Source: Isoalcanivorax pacificus W11-5 (lineage in GTDB: Bacteria > Pseudomonadota > Gammaproteobacteria > Pseudomonadales > Alcanivoracaceae). From it: DNA of 64,000 bases. The stretch covers positions 3,860,994 through 3,924,993 of the forward strand of contig NZ_CP004387.1 of the NCBI RefSeq assembly GCF_000299335.2. Direction: 5' to 3'. The position numbers were made by a program, and so were the translations under genes. The notes under the pieces are model-generated. The model did not search any database. It had not been told where the DNA came from and was given only the letters and a program-made list of their open reading frames with translations. Positions 17,175 to 25,154 of this stretch are shown in pieces. How positions within the stretch are numbered: position 1 is the stretch's first letter; each line of letters opens with the position of its first letter.

Positions 17175-17618
17175 TCAGCGCAGGTGTGCGGTCAGCATCC
17201 AGACGGTTTTTTCGTGCAACTCGATACGGTCACCGGCAATCGATGAAGTGCCTTCGTCGCCATGCTCCTGCGCCACACGCAGTACACGGTCAGCCTGTTC
17301 AGCCACCAGTTTATGGTCCGCTGCCAGTTCCGCCAGCATCGCCTCGGCATCCGGTGTACCCGATGCATCCTTCACAGCCGAGAGTTTGGCAAATTCCGCA
17401 TAACTGCCCGGCGCACGCTGCCCCAGGGCGCGGATGCGTTCGGCCAGGGTATCCACTGCAGTGGCCAGCTCCGTGTACTGCTGCTCGAACATCAGGTGCA
17501 GGGCATGAAAATTCGGCCCGGTCACGTTCCAGTGGAAATTATGCGTCTTGAGATACAGCGTGTAGGTTTCTGCCAGCAGGCGCGCCAGCGCTGCGGCAAC
17601 CTCAGGATTGTGGTTCAT
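17175..17618 (-). CDS. dps: Dps-family DNA-protecting ferritin
   Basis: The start at 17618 follows AGGAGG and gives a 147-aa protein, MNHNPEVAAALARLLAETY. The ferroxidase region is visible in LKTHNFHWNVTGPNFHALHLMFEQQYTEL (read as His, Asp/Glu-type Dps ligands), of which THNFHWNV is the hallmark. Dps dodecamers oxidise Fe(II) with peroxide, store iron and bind DNA. A typical short terminator follows. It lies between the peroxiredoxin-glutaredoxin hybrid and the catalase. Confidence 0.92.
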   Translation of the reverse strand: MNHNPEVAAALARLLAETYTLYLKTHNFHWNVTGPNFHALHLMFEQQYTELATAVDTLAERIRALGQRAPGSYAEFAKLSAVKDASGTPDAEAMLAELAADHKLVAEQADRVLRVAQEHGDEGTSSIAGDRIELHEKTVWMLTAHLR

Positions 17619-17755
17619 GTAATGCCTCCTTTCTCGAATGACACACAACAGATCAGGGTCATGCCTGGTCCGATCCGCCACTCTGGCACAGGTTCCTTCA
17701 CCGCGTTCTGATCCAGGTCAGCGCGGCGCCTGAAACGCGCCGCGCCCGCCCGGGG

Positions 17756-19276
17756 TCACTTCAGACCAAGCGCCTTCTTCACACCCGCGCCGTAGGCAGG
17801 ATCGGCCTGGGTGAAGTGCTCAATCTGCCGGCGGCAGATGTTTTCCGGCACGCCGCCCATGGCCGCCGCAATGTTGCTGAACAGTTGTTTCTTCTGCTCC
17901 TTGGACATCAGGCGGAACAGATCTCCTGCCTGTTTATAGTCGTCGTTACCGTCCCGGTGATTGTAGCGGTCTGCGTCACCGCTCAATGGCAGTGGTGGCT
18001 CGCGGAAGGCAGGATCTTCCACCGGCCCGCCGAAGCTGTTCGGCTCGTAGTTCACGCTGCCGCCACCGTTGCCATCGAAACGCATGGCACCGTCACGATG
18101 ATAGTTGTGCACCGGGCATTTCGGCAGATTGACCGGCAGTGATTCATAGTTCACACCCAAACGATAACGGTGCGCGTCCGCGTAGGAGAAAATACGAAAC
18201 TGCAGCATCTTGTCCGGGCTGTGGCTGATACCGCGCACCACGTTCGCCGGCGAGAAACTGGACTGCTCCACTTCGGCGAAATAGTTCTCCGGGTTGCGAT
18301 TCAGCTCCAGGATGCCCACTTCGATCAGCGGGTAATCGCCGTGCGGCCAGACTTTGGTCAGATCGAACGGGTTGTACCAGGTCTTGTCGACATCGGCCTC
18401 AGGCATGATCTGCACCATCATGCGCCACTTCGGGTAATCGCCATTTTCGATGCTGTTGTACAGGTCGCGCTGATGGGTTTCACGGTCGCCGCCCACCAGC
18501 TTGGCCGCTTCGCCGTCGGTCAGGTTCTCGATACCCTGCATGCTCTTGAAGTGGAACTTGACCCAGAACCGCTCCCCCTTCTTGTTGAAGAAGCTGTAGG
18601 TGTGCGAACCGAAGCCGTGCATGTGACGAAAGGTGCGCGGCAAGCCACGATCAGACATCAGGATCGTGACCTGATGCAGGGATTCCGGGCTCAATGACCA
18701 AAAGTCCCACATTGCCGTCGGGTTGCGCAGGTTGGTTCTCGGGTCGCGTTTCTGTGTGCGGATGAAATCGGGGAACTTGTAGGGATCACGCACAAAGAAT
18801 ACCGGTGTATTGTTGCCCACCAGATCCCAGTTGCCTTCGTCGGTGTAGAACTTCAATGCGAAGCCACGCACATCACGCTCGGCATCCGCCGCACCACGCT
18901 CCCCCGCCACCGTGGAAAATCGCAGCAGGCAATCGGTGACCTTGCCTTTCTTGCTGAAGATGTCCGCCATGGAGTATTGGGAAATGTCGCCGGTAATGGT
19001 CAGGGTACCGAAGGCTGCCGAGCCTTTTGCGTGCACCACCCGCTCAGGGATACGCTCCCGATTGAAGTGCGCATGTTTCTCAAACAGTTGCCAGTCCTGC
19101 ACCAGCAGCGGACCACGCGGGCCGGCGGTGAGGCTGTTCTGGTTATCTGCCACGGGGATGCCCGCAGAGGTGGTCAGCGTGACCGATTTACCTTTCTTGC
19201 TCACGCTTTTGACGGAATTCACGGCCTTGGCTTTCTTGCCGCCTTTTTTGCTGTCCTTTTCCTTCGACTTGCTCAT
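17756..19276 (-). CDS. katA: Monofunctional haem catalase with Lys-rich N-terminus
   Basis: The 506-aa protein is a small-subunit clade catalase decomposing hydrogen peroxide. The distal His is H82 in [13 protein letters not shown], the active-site Asn lies in [11 protein letters not shown], and the haem-ligand Tyr region is [14 protein letters not shown]. The N-terminus is unusual: residues 1-31 contain about a dozen lysines ([18 protein letters not shown]) before the normal catalase start. This tail is not a signal peptide; it could bind nucleic acid or be a poorly conserved extension. The symbol denotes the family only. Confidence 0.93.
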   Translation of the reverse strand: MSKSKEKDSKKGGKKAKAVNSVKSVSKKGKSVTLTTSAGIPVADNQNSLTAGPRGPLLVQDWQLFEKHAHFNRERIPERVVHAKGSAAFGTLTITGDISQYSMADIFSKKGKVTDCLLRFSTVAGERGAADAERDVRGFALKFYTDEGNWDLVGNNTPVFFVRDPYKFPDFIRTQKRDPRTNLRNPTAMWDFWSLSPESLHQVTILMSDRGLPRTFRHMHGFGSHTYSFFNKKGERFWVKFHFKSMQGIENLTDGEAAKLVGGDRETHQRDLYNSIENGDYPKWRMMVQIMPEADVDKTWYNPFDLTKVWPHGDYPLIEVGILELNRNPENYFAEVEQSSFSPANVVRGISHSPDKMLQFRIFSYADAHRYRLGVNYESLPVNLPKCPVHNYHRDGAMRFDGNGGGSVNYEPNSFGGPVEDPAFREPPLPLSGDADRYNHRDGNDDYKQAGDLFRLMSKEQKKQLFSNIAAAMGGVPENICRRQIEHFTQADPAYGAGVKKALGLK

Positions 19277-19692
19277 GCGCTGTCTCTCCCTTTGCCTTAC
19301 TGATGTACCAACAGAACCCCGGGGGGCCGCAACCTGTCGTTGCGTTCATCAAGCTAACGCTGCCTCCGGTAACAGGTCAAAAACAACCAGACTTGTGTTG
19401 TGATAGCGTGAAACTATTAAGACAAAACGACCCCCGGGTTCAGCCTTATCGACCGGCATGCCCTCGGCAGCACTCGTCAAACCGGGCCGGTGCCGTTAGA
19501 ATGCGCCCTCTTTCGGCCCCGGGATAGATGAAGACCCTGTCTTCGGAAATCTCAAACGGGCGTTTGATGACGCTGGCCGGGAGCCCCGTCAGGAACAGGT
19601 CGCTGAGTGGTTGAGCACAACCCCTCGGTGCCCGGACTGCGGTGCGCAACGCTGCCGGAGGCCAGAGCAGGCGTTCGGGGGCGAGCAAGTCT
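19277..19692. other. Gene-free stretch: catalase leader and tRNA upstream region
   Basis: No convincing protein gene is present. The left half is the catalase promoter region, with ATAG-N7-CTAT at 19403-19417. The right half lies upstream of tRNA-Ser; a TAGAAT hexamer at about 19497 could be a -10 box. At 19598-19617 the sequence GGTCGCTGAGTGGTTGAGCA resembles the 5' part of the tRNA-Ser gene below it, perhaps a decayed copy. Confidence 0.5.
19403..19417. promoter_or_regulatory. OxyR-like half-site upstream of catalase
   Basis: ATAGCGTGAAACTAT fits ATAG-N7-CTAT, one half of the OxyR recognition array. It lies about 130 bp before the catalase start. No matching second half is evident seven bases away on either side, so the assignment is tentative. 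Confidence 0.4.
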
Positions 19693-19783
19693 GGAGAGGT
19701 GGCTGAGTGGTTGAAAGCGCACGACTCGAAATCGTGTTTACGTTTGTAGCGTAACGAGGGTTCGAATCCCTCCCTCTCCGCCA
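19693..19783 (+). tRNA. tRNA-Ser (anticodon CGA)
   Basis: The 91-nt gene has the acceptor pair GGAGAGG / CCTCTCC, discriminator G and an encoded CCA (19781-19783). It also has the long variable arm of class II tRNAs, the T-loop GGTTCGAATCC and anticodon loop CTCGAAA with anticodon CGA, which reads UCG serine codons. A terminator follows at 19797-19821. Confidence 0.97.
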
Positions 19784-19796
19784 TATTCTAAGGCGC

Positions 19797-19821
19797 AAAG
19801 GGCCCCTACTCGGGGCCCTTT
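19797..19821 (+). terminator. Terminator of tRNA-Ser
   Basis: AAAGGGCCCC and GGGGCCCTTT form a perfect 10-bp stem with loop TACTC, followed by TGTCTTT. Confidence 0.85.
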
Positions 19822-19947
19822 GTCTTTGCGGCGTCCGGTCGCAAGCGTCCGGCCCTTGCGCCGGCAGGCGCACGGGCGTTCGCGATGCGCAACGCAAGGC
19901 GTTGCTCAAGACTCATCGCTCACCCCTCTCCGCCATATTCAAGACGC

Positions 19948-19979
19948 AAAAGGCCCCTACTCGGGGCCTTTTGTCTTTT
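19948..19979 (+). terminator. Second terminator in the duplicated copy
   Basis: AAAAGGCCCC and GGGGCCTTTT form a perfect stem, followed by TGTCTTTT. Compared with the first copy, both arms have changed together, so pairing is retained. There is no intact gene directly in front of it. Confidence 0.75.
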
Positions 19980-20147
19980 CGGCGTCCGGTCGCAAGCGTC
20001 CGGCCCCCGGCCCACAGCGGGTAAAACTTCCTCTACAAGAAAAATACACTCGCCGCTCTCCATTCACGCCACTATGATCCGGTCAAGGTGCCGGGCAAAC
20101 GGCACCCTGCAAACCAATCGCCAATCAGGACGACAGAGGGAAAGCGC

Positions 20148-20576
20148 ATGGGCATGATGCAGGAATTCAGGGAATTTGCCGTCAAGGGCAACGTAGTGGA
20201 CATGGCTGTCGGGATCATCATCGGCGGCGCCTTTGGTACCATCGTGAAGAGTCTGGTCTCTGACGTGATCATGCCGCCAATCGGCCTGATGCTGGGCGGT
20301 GTGGATTTCACCGATCTGTTCGTGGTGCTCCAGGGCGAAGGCGAGTTCAGCACGCTGGCCGAGGCACAGGCCGCGGGCGCGGTGACCATCAATTACGGCA
20401 TTTTCATCAATAACGTGGTGAGCTTCATCATCGTCGCCTTCGCCGTGTTCATGCTGGTGAAAAGCATCAACCGCCTCAAGCGCAAGGAAGAGGAAAAACC
20501 CGCTGCGCCGGCAGCGCCGCCGGAAGATATCGTGCTGCTGCGGGAAATCCGGGACAGTCTGAAGAGCGGCCACTGA
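20148..20576 (+). CDS. mscL: Large-conductance mechanosensitive channel MscL
   Basis: The 142-aa protein starts [20 protein letters not shown]. It has the two MscL transmembrane helices (about 17-45, [20 protein letters not shown], and 83-105) and the cytoplasmic end RREIRDSL-like helix ([11 protein letters not shown]). Homopentamers open under hypo-osmotic membrane tension. The start at 20148 is favoured over an upstream ATG because it gives the conserved N-terminus. A strong hairpin follows the stop. Confidence 0.95.
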   Translation: MGMMQEFREFAVKGNVVDMAVGIIIGGAFGTIVKSLVSDVIMPPIGLMLGGVDFTDLFVVLQGEGEFSTLAEAQAAGAVTINYGIFINNVVSFIIVAFAVFMLVKSINRLKRKEEEKPAAPAAPPEDIVLLREIRDSLKSGH

Positions 20577-20587
20577 GGCCACGACCT

Positions 20588-20617
20588 GGCGCGCCCGCGG
20601 GTCGGCGGGCGCGCCTT
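20588..20617. terminator. Terminator between convergent mscL and tpx
   Basis: GGCGCGCCCGC (20588-20598) pairs perfectly with GCGGGCGCGCC (20605-20615) and is followed by TT. The genes converge here, so it probably serves both directions. Confidence 0.65.
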
Positions 20618-20630
20618 CATCATCCAGTGA

Positions 20631-21131
20631 TCACTGGCATGCTTTCAACGCGCCGTCGTAGTCCGGCTCTTCGGTAATTTCCTCCACCAGCTGGGTGTAG
20701 ATCACCTTGTCCTGTTCATCCAGCACCACCACTGCGCGGGCACACAGGCCGGCCAGCGGGCCACTGGTGAGGGCCACGCCATAGTCACGGGCGAAGCCAG
20801 GGTGGCGGAAGGTAGACAGGGTGATCACGTTTTCCAGCCCTTCCGCGCCGCAGAAACGGGCGGCGGCAAACGGCAGGTCGGCGGAAACCACCAGCACCAC
20901 GGTGTTATCCAGACTGCTGGCCTTTTCGTTGAACTTTCGCGCCGACGCCGCACACACACCCGTGTCCACGCTGGGCACAATATTCAGCACTTTGCGCTTG
21001 CCACTGTAGTCCGCGAGCGTCTTGTCGCTGAGGTCCTGCGCGGTAAGGGTAAAGGCCGGCGCCTGGGCACCGGTTTTCGGGAAATCGCCCGCCACATCCT
21101 GCGGCGCGCCTTTGAGTTTGACCTGAGCCAT
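20631..21131 (-). CDS. tpx: Thiol peroxidase Tpx
   Basis: The 166-aa protein begins [18 protein letters not shown], the normal Tpx N-terminus. It has the peroxidatic C60 in [15 protein letters not shown] and the resolving C94 in ARFCGAEG. It is an atypical two-cysteine peroxiredoxin reducing hydroperoxides via thioredoxin. The open frame extends to 21245, but the internal ATG matches the family. It is convergent with mscL. Confidence 0.94.
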   Translation of the reverse strand: MAQVKLKGAPQDVAGDFPKTGAQAPAFTLTAQDLSDKTLADYSGKRKVLNIVPSVDTGVCAASARKFNEKASSLDNTVVLVVSADLPFAAARFCGAEGLENVITLSTFRHPGFARDYGVALTSGPLAGLCARAVVVLDEQDKVIYTQLVEEITEEPDYDGALKACQ

Positions 21132-21250
21132 GCGGGTCTCCTGCGTTGGTGACGAGAAAGGTCTCCGACATTGAGGCAGGCGTGCCCACCTGGCAAGTGT
21201 CGGCCGCAGAGTTTTACCCGCCGTTACGTTAAAGGGCGGCTGCAACTGTG

Positions 21251-22048
21251 TCAGTCTTCGCCAGGGAAATGTCCATGACGGCCCACACCGGACTGGAAAC
21301 GGCCGGCGCCGCTGGCAGCCTCACCGGAACGCAACGTCTCCAGGCCATGCCGGAATTCGTTCTCCAGCGCAGCGGTTTCGTCCAGGCCCCACTGCTCCAG
21401 CACACTGGCGCGGTCGCCGCGCAGGCAGGTTTGTGGAAAAGCCGCGATGTCGTGGGCCAGCGCCTCGGCGGTGCGCATCAGGTCAGCACCCGGCACCACG
21501 CGATTGGCAAGGCCGATGGCCAGTGCTTCCTGCGCGGCCACCGGGCGACCGGTGAGAATCAGGTCCAGCGCGCGGCTCTGCCCGATCAGACGCGGCAGGC
21601 GCACCGTGCCGCCGTCAATCAGCGGCACACCGAAGCGACGGCAAAACACACCAAACACGGCATCCTCGGCCGCCACGCGCAGATCACACCACAGCGCCAG
21701 CTCCAGGCCACCCGCCACACAATGGCCCGCCACCGCAGCGATCACCGGTTTGCTCAGACGCATCCTGCTCGGCCCCATCGGGCCATCGCCCCCGGTGTCC
21801 AGGCGGTTCATGCGCGCAGCATCACCACTGGCAACGGCCTTGAGATCGGCCCCTGCGCAAAACTGGCCGCCGGCGCCAGCGAGGATGGCGACGTGCAGTG
21901 CAGCATCCGCCTCGAAGGTACGAAACGCGTCCGCCAGTGCGGCAGCGGTGGGGCCATCCACCGCGTTGCGCGCCTGCGGACGGTTCAGGGTAATGACACA
22001 CAGCGGCGGGCGGCGCTCATACAGCACCGGCGAGGAAGTAGCGGACAT
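21251..22048 (-). CDS. Enoyl-CoA hydratase/isomerase family protein
   Basis: With the start at 22048 (AGGAG eight bases upstream) the protein has 265 aa. Crotonase landmarks are [26 protein letters not shown] and [19 protein letters not shown], the latter carrying the second oxyanion glycine and an acidic residue. It is only moderately similar to the other crotonase at 14762. Its likely substrate is an enoyl-CoA from fatty-acid or aromatic degradation; no pathway partner is adjacent. Confidence 0.87.
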   Translation of the reverse strand: MSATSSPVLYERRPPLCVITLNRPQARNAVDGPTAAALADAFRTFEADAALHVAILAGAGGQFCAGADLKAVASGDAARMNRLDTGGDGPMGPSRMRLSKPVIAAVAGHCVAGGLELALWCDLRVAAEDAVFGVFCRRFGVPLIDGGTVRLPRLIGQSRALDLILTGRPVAAQEALAIGLANRVVPGADLMRTAEALAHDIAAFPQTCLRGDRASVLEQWGLDETAALENEFRHGLETLRSGEAASGAGRFQSGVGRHGHFPGED

Positions 22049-22163
22049 CGGCATGGCTCCTGTAGCGATGGCGGTGACTCGACACCTGATCAAATACTGA
22101 TCGGGCCGGGTGCGCACATCATTACACAGGAAGCCTGATTCCGAAAAACCACGTAATGCCGTC

Positions 22164-22556
22164 TCAGTCCTCGCCCTGCTCCGGACCACGCCTACGATAC
22201 TGCTCACGCAGCATTTTCATGAACTCGATCACCAGCTCGCGCTGGGCAGCGGAGAGTTCGACAAAATCGTCCTGCAGGCGCTGGAGCTCATTACCCCATT
22301 CGGGGTGGTCCGGCTCACCCAGGCAAAGCAGCCCGGCGGGCATTGGCCGGCAGCCCGGCAAGGCCCCGTCCAGCACATCCAGCAAACGTTGCGAGGGCCG
22401 CCACGAACTCGGCGCCGGGTCCAGGCCGGCCGCCTGCCGGCGTGCCCTCACCGCCAGTGTCGCCAGCCGACGGCGCGATAATGGCAAGGCCACCAGTCGA
22501 GAGGGGTTCGCGTCATAACGCACATCATAAGAAACATCGTAGGAGGAACACGGCAT
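22164..22556 (-). CDS. Hypothetical protein related to the neighbouring XRE regulator
   Basis: I do not recognise the 130-aa protein as a whole. Its C-terminal ~40 residues (WGNELQRLQDDFVELSAAQ...LVIEFMKMLREQ) clearly match the end of the XRE regulator at 22696 (WGGELARLQRHVKELTPEN...LVVEFCKLLKR). The N-terminal part is Arg-rich and has no clear helix-turn-helix. The start at 22556 lacks a good Shine-Dalgarno, so a shorter protein is possible. The upstream region shares a sequence block with that of the XRE gene. Confidence 0.6.
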   Translation of the reverse strand: MPCSSYDVSYDVRYDANPSRLVALPLSRRRLATLAVRARRQAAGLDPAPSSWRPSQRLLDVLDGALPGCRPMPAGLLCLGEPDHPEWGNELQRLQDDFVELSAAQRELVIEFMKMLREQYRRRGPEQGED

Positions 22557-22615
22557 GCCTGATCACCCAATCAGCAATGGAAAGCCCGATTATGGGGTAA
22601 AGGGGATATTGCATA

Positions 22616-22655
22616 CCATGCATATTCGCCATGATTTTTTTGGCGTCAACGCCAT
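22616..22655. promoter_or_regulatory. Shared upstream block, copy A
   Basis: The block starts CCATGCATATTCGCCAT, runs through TTTTTGGCG and ends GCCAT. It resembles copy B at 23106-23150. It lies 60-100 bp upstream of the 130-aa gene. The CGCCAT/TGGCG elements form an inverted repeat, as expected of an operator. Confidence 0.45.
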
Positions 22656-22695
22656 ACGCTTCATGGCGAAAAACGCCGACAGAGCACAACGCGCG

Positions 22696-23073
22696 TCAGT
22701 CGTCTGCTGCCGTTTTGTCCGCCTCACCGCTGCCACGCTGCACACGCTTGAGCAGTTTGCAAAACTCGACCACCAGCAGACGATTCTCCGGTGTCAGCTC
22801 CTTGACGTGGCGCTGCAACCGGGCCAGTTCGCCCCCCCAGCGGCTGACCGGCGGGTCTGGCATGTGCTGGGTGCGTTCGACCTCCAGGTAAAGGTCCGAC
22901 ACGCGCGTTTCCAGCGCCCGCGCCAAAGCTTCCAGCAAACCCACCGAAGGTTGCTGGGTACCACGTTCGATACGTGAGAGATTACTGGCGTCGGTACCGG
23001 CCCGGTAGGCCACCTCTTCCAGCGTCTCGCCGCGATCGTCCCGTCTGAGTTTGAGAACCGCGCCAATTTTCAT
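22696..23073 (-). CDS. XRE-family HTH regulator
   Basis: The 125-aa protein starts MKIGAVLKLRRDDRGETLEEVA. It has an XRE helix-turn-helix at residues 17-40 (TLEEVAYRAGTDASNLSRIE) and the typical RGTQQPSVGLLEALARAL helix. The C-terminal 45 residues are a domain shared with the neighbouring 130-aa protein. Local composition is more AT-rich than the flanks, in keeping with acquired DNA. The target is probably its own promoter and that of its relative. Confidence 0.85.
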   Translation of the reverse strand: MKIGAVLKLRRDDRGETLEEVAYRAGTDASNLSRIERGTQQPSVGLLEALARALETRVSDLYLEVERTQHMPDPPVSRWGGELARLQRHVKELTPENRLLVVEFCKLLKRVQRGSGEADKTAADD

Positions 23074-23105
23074 GGCTGAATTGTGCGAAGTACAATAGCG
23101 GCGCG

Positions 23106-23150
23106 CCATGCGCATACGCCATTCTTGTTATAAATTTTGGCGAATTCCAT
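23106..23150. promoter_or_regulatory. Shared upstream block, copy B
   Basis: The block begins CCATGCGCATACGCCAT, includes ATTTTGGCG and ends TTCCAT. It is 33-77 bp upstream of the XRE start and parallels copy A at 22616-22655, which suggests common regulation of the two related genes. Confidence 0.45.
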
Positions 23151-23210
23151 GAATGCCTCCCTGCTGGCTTCAGCACCCGGAAAGACCCGGGCTTCAATTA
23201 CGTGCCGTAA

Positions 23211-23233
23211 GATGATATCAATATGACATCATC
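23211..23233. promoter_or_regulatory. 23-bp near-perfect palindrome
   Basis: GATGATATCA (23211-23220), a three-base centre ATA, and TGACATCATC (23224-23233) pair at nine of ten positions. It lies in the divergent region between the XRE gene and the 95-aa frame. It looks like a dimeric repressor operator of unknown owner. Confidence 0.45.
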
Positions 23234-23331
23234 TTTCAATCCCCGGCCCATCGCTTGTGACAGCCCACCGACGGACGCTCGTGCGCCGCACCGGCGTCGC
23301 GCTCGCCTGACCGGGATGACAGGGCATCATT

Positions 23332-23619
23332 GTGGAATCAGCCATCACCCCGGATCAGTTAAACAGCGCTCATCTGGAAGAATACTGGATGATTTACGCC
23401 GTTTGTCCAGCCACCGACGAAAGCCTCAAGGTATGGGACTGCAAGGAGCTGTCGCTGTTTGCCTCCGGCGGTGGCCGCCCCCTGCCCGCTACCCGCCTGC
23501 ATGTTGTTGTGCCAGCTCTGGATAACCGGACGCTGCGGCCCCTGCTGGCGCACATCGCGGCCATCGACCCGTTCGGCCGGCGCCGGTTGTGTGTCGACCC
23601 GGACATGCCACGGCCCTGA
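23332..23619 (+). CDS. Hypothetical protein, 95 aa
   Basis: I do not recognise this protein. The frame starts with GTG (MESAITPDQLNSAHLEEYW) and has no signal or membrane segment. It contains a Cys-containing strand pattern (YAVCPATDESLKVWDCKEL). No strong Shine-Dalgarno is visible. The N-terminal amphipathic look and the absence of a better frame here favour a real gene, but evidence is limited to the open frame. Confidence 0.4.
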   Translation: MESAITPDQLNSAHLEEYWMIYAVCPATDESLKVWDCKELSLFASGGGRPLPATRLHVVVPALDNRTLRPLLAHIAAIDPFGRRRLCVDPDMPRP

Positions 23620-23709
23620 TATATCACCGGCAGCCCTTCCGGCAGGAAATGACGTCCATTCACGGTTTCGCCACCTCGGGGCCAGTGCTAGGCTCACTCT
23701 TTGATCTGC

Positions 23710-24369
23710 ATGAGCCGCCCATCCGTGGAAGACGTCTACTCCCCGACCGAAGAAGTACTCAACAGCCTCACCCACGGCATCGGTGCTGCCCTCAGTGTCG
23801 GTGGCACGGTGTTGCTGGTGGTGCTGGCGGTACAGCTCGGTGATCCCTGGAAGATCGTCAGCTTCAGCATCTTCGGTTTCAGCCTGGCGCTGCTGTATCT
23901 GTCCTCCACGCTCTACCACGGTTTTCGCAATCCGCAGCTGCGCCGCATCTTCAAGATGCTCGACCATTGCGCCATCTTCATCCTGATCGCCGGCACCTAC
24001 ACGCCGTTTCTGCTGGTCAACATGCGCGGCCCGGTGGGCTGGACACTGTTCGGCATCATCTGGGGGCTGGCGCTGCTCGGCGTCATCCTGAAACTGGTGT
24101 TCGGACACAAGTACAAGATCCTGCGCGTGGTGATTTATCTGCTGATGGGCTGGCTGGTGATGTTCGCGTCCGGCGAATTGCTGGCGCGGCTCAACAACGT
24201 CGGCTTCTGGTTGCTGCTGGCCGGCGGCATCACCTACACCTTCGGTGTGATTTTCTATCTGGTACACCTGATACCGTTCAACCACGCCATCTGGCACCTG
24301 TTCGTGGTGGGCGGCAGCGTGTGCCACTTCCTCGCCGTGCTCTACGGCGTGCTGCCCTACCAGGCCTGA
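23710..24369 (+). CDS. Hemolysin III (PAQR/YqfA) family membrane protein
   Basis: The 219-aa protein has seven hydrophobic helices. It shows the conserved residues of the PAQR family: EEVLNSLTHGIG near the N-terminus, STLYHGF in the middle, CAIFILIAGTYTPF, and a C-terminal HAIWHLFVVGGSVCHF. The Ser/His/Asp/His set would bind a zinc ion and suggests hydrolase activity in the membrane. An in-frame TTG at 23701 is an alternative start. It forms its own transcription unit. Confidence 0.88.
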   Translation: MSRPSVEDVYSPTEEVLNSLTHGIGAALSVGGTVLLVVLAVQLGDPWKIVSFSIFGFSLALLYLSSTLYHGFRNPQLRRIFKMLDHCAIFILIAGTYTPFLLVNMRGPVGWTLFGIIWGLALLGVILKLVFGHKYKILRVVIYLLMGWLVMFASGELLARLNNVGFWLLLAGGITYTFGVIFYLVHLIPFNHAIWHLFVVGGSVCHFLAVLYGVLPYQA

Positions 24370-24515
24370 CCCCAACGCATCAGAAAAACTGATAACTCCG
24401 CTCAAGGCGGTGCGGTGTTTGCCCCGCCCGTGCACGCCTAGCATTGAAAACCCGTGAGCCACGGCTCACACCGGATTTCAAACTACCTGGCAGGTTTTCA
24501 GAAGGAGCCGCGGAT

Positions 24516-25118
24516 ATGGCGAAGATTCTTGTTCTCTACTACAGCACCTGGGGTCATGTGGAAACGATGGCAGCCGCCATCGCAGAAGGCGCACGCGGCG
24601 TTGCCGGCACCGAGGTCACCCTCAAGCGGGTGCCGGAAACCATGCCCGAGAGCGTGACACAGCAGATCGGCGCCAAGACGGACCAGCAGGCCCCCATCGC
24701 GGACCCGAACGAACTGGGCGACTACGACGCCATCATCTTTGGCACCCCGACCCGCTTCGGCAACATGGCCGGCCAGATGCGCAACTTCCTCGACCAGACC
24801 GGCGGGTTGTGGGCGCAGGGCAAGCTGATCGGCAAGGTCGGCAGTGTATTTGCCTCCACCGGCACCCAGCACGGCGGCCAGGAAACCACCATCACCTCGT
24901 TCCATACCACGCTGTTTCACCACGGCATGGTGGTCGTGGGGGTGCCCTACGCCATTCCGGAACTGACCAACATGAAGGAAATCACCGGCGGTTCGCCCTA
25001 TGGTGCGACGACGCTGGCCGATGGCGATGGCAGCCGCCAGCCGAGCGAGAATGAACTGGCCATTGCCCGCTATCAGGGCAAGCATGTGGCCGAGATTACC
25101 GCCAAACTGGTCAACTGA
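24516..25118 (+). CDS. wrbA: NAD(P)H:quinone oxidoreductase WrbA
   Basis: The 200-aa flavodoxin-like protein starts after AGGAG at 24516 ([19 protein letters not shown]). It carries the FMN phosphate loop YYSTWGHVE, the insertion typical of WrbA ([22 protein letters not shown]) and the [12 protein letters not shown] loop. It reduces quinones by two electrons, limiting redox cycling. A hairpin between it and the convergent tetR gene probably terminates both. Confidence 0.93.
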   Translation: MAKILVLYYSTWGHVETMAAAIAEGARGVAGTEVTLKRVPETMPESVTQQIGAKTDQQAPIADPNELGDYDAIIFGTPTRFGNMAGQMRNFLDQTGGLWAQGKLIGKVGSVFASTGTQHGGQETTITSFHTTLFHHGMVVVGVPYAIPELTNMKEITGGSPYGATTLADGDGSRQPSENELAIARYQGKHVAEITAKLVN

Positions 25119-25126
25119 TCGGCCTT

Positions 25127-25154
25127 GCTGACCGGCGCGCCCGCGCCGGTCAGC
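25127..25154. terminator. Hairpin between convergent wrbA and tetR genes
   Basis: GCTGACCGGCGC (25127-25138) pairs with GCGCCGGTCAGC (25143-25154), a perfect 12-bp stem. It is followed by GTTTC on the plus strand and overlaps the end of the TetR gene. Confidence 0.6.

Larger units (their letters stand above)
19772..20007. repeat. Duplicated tRNA-Ser 3' end plus terminator (two 84-bp copies)
   Basis: The segment 19772-19855, starting with the last bases of the tRNA (CCCTCTCCGCCA), its terminator and GGCGTCCGGTCGCAAGCG, recurs at 19924-20007 with few changes. The second copy follows unrelated sequence rather than a complete tRNA. The two copies are separated by 68 bp. Confidence 0.85.

Noticed and set aside
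17721-17745. GCGCGGCGC/GCGCCGCGC hairpin after the catalase gene
   Set aside because: The stem is perfect but there is no T-run on the minus strand, so I do not call a terminator.
19446-19784. Minus-strand frame containing MAEREGFEPSLRY
   Set aside because: It is the antisense of tRNA-Ser; this translation is a well-known artefact of tRNA genes. The overlapping minus-strand frame 19589-19909 is rejected for the same reason.
23359-24462. 367-codon minus-strand frame
   Set aside because: It is antisense to the hemolysin III gene, whose helices and conserved residues are unmistakable.
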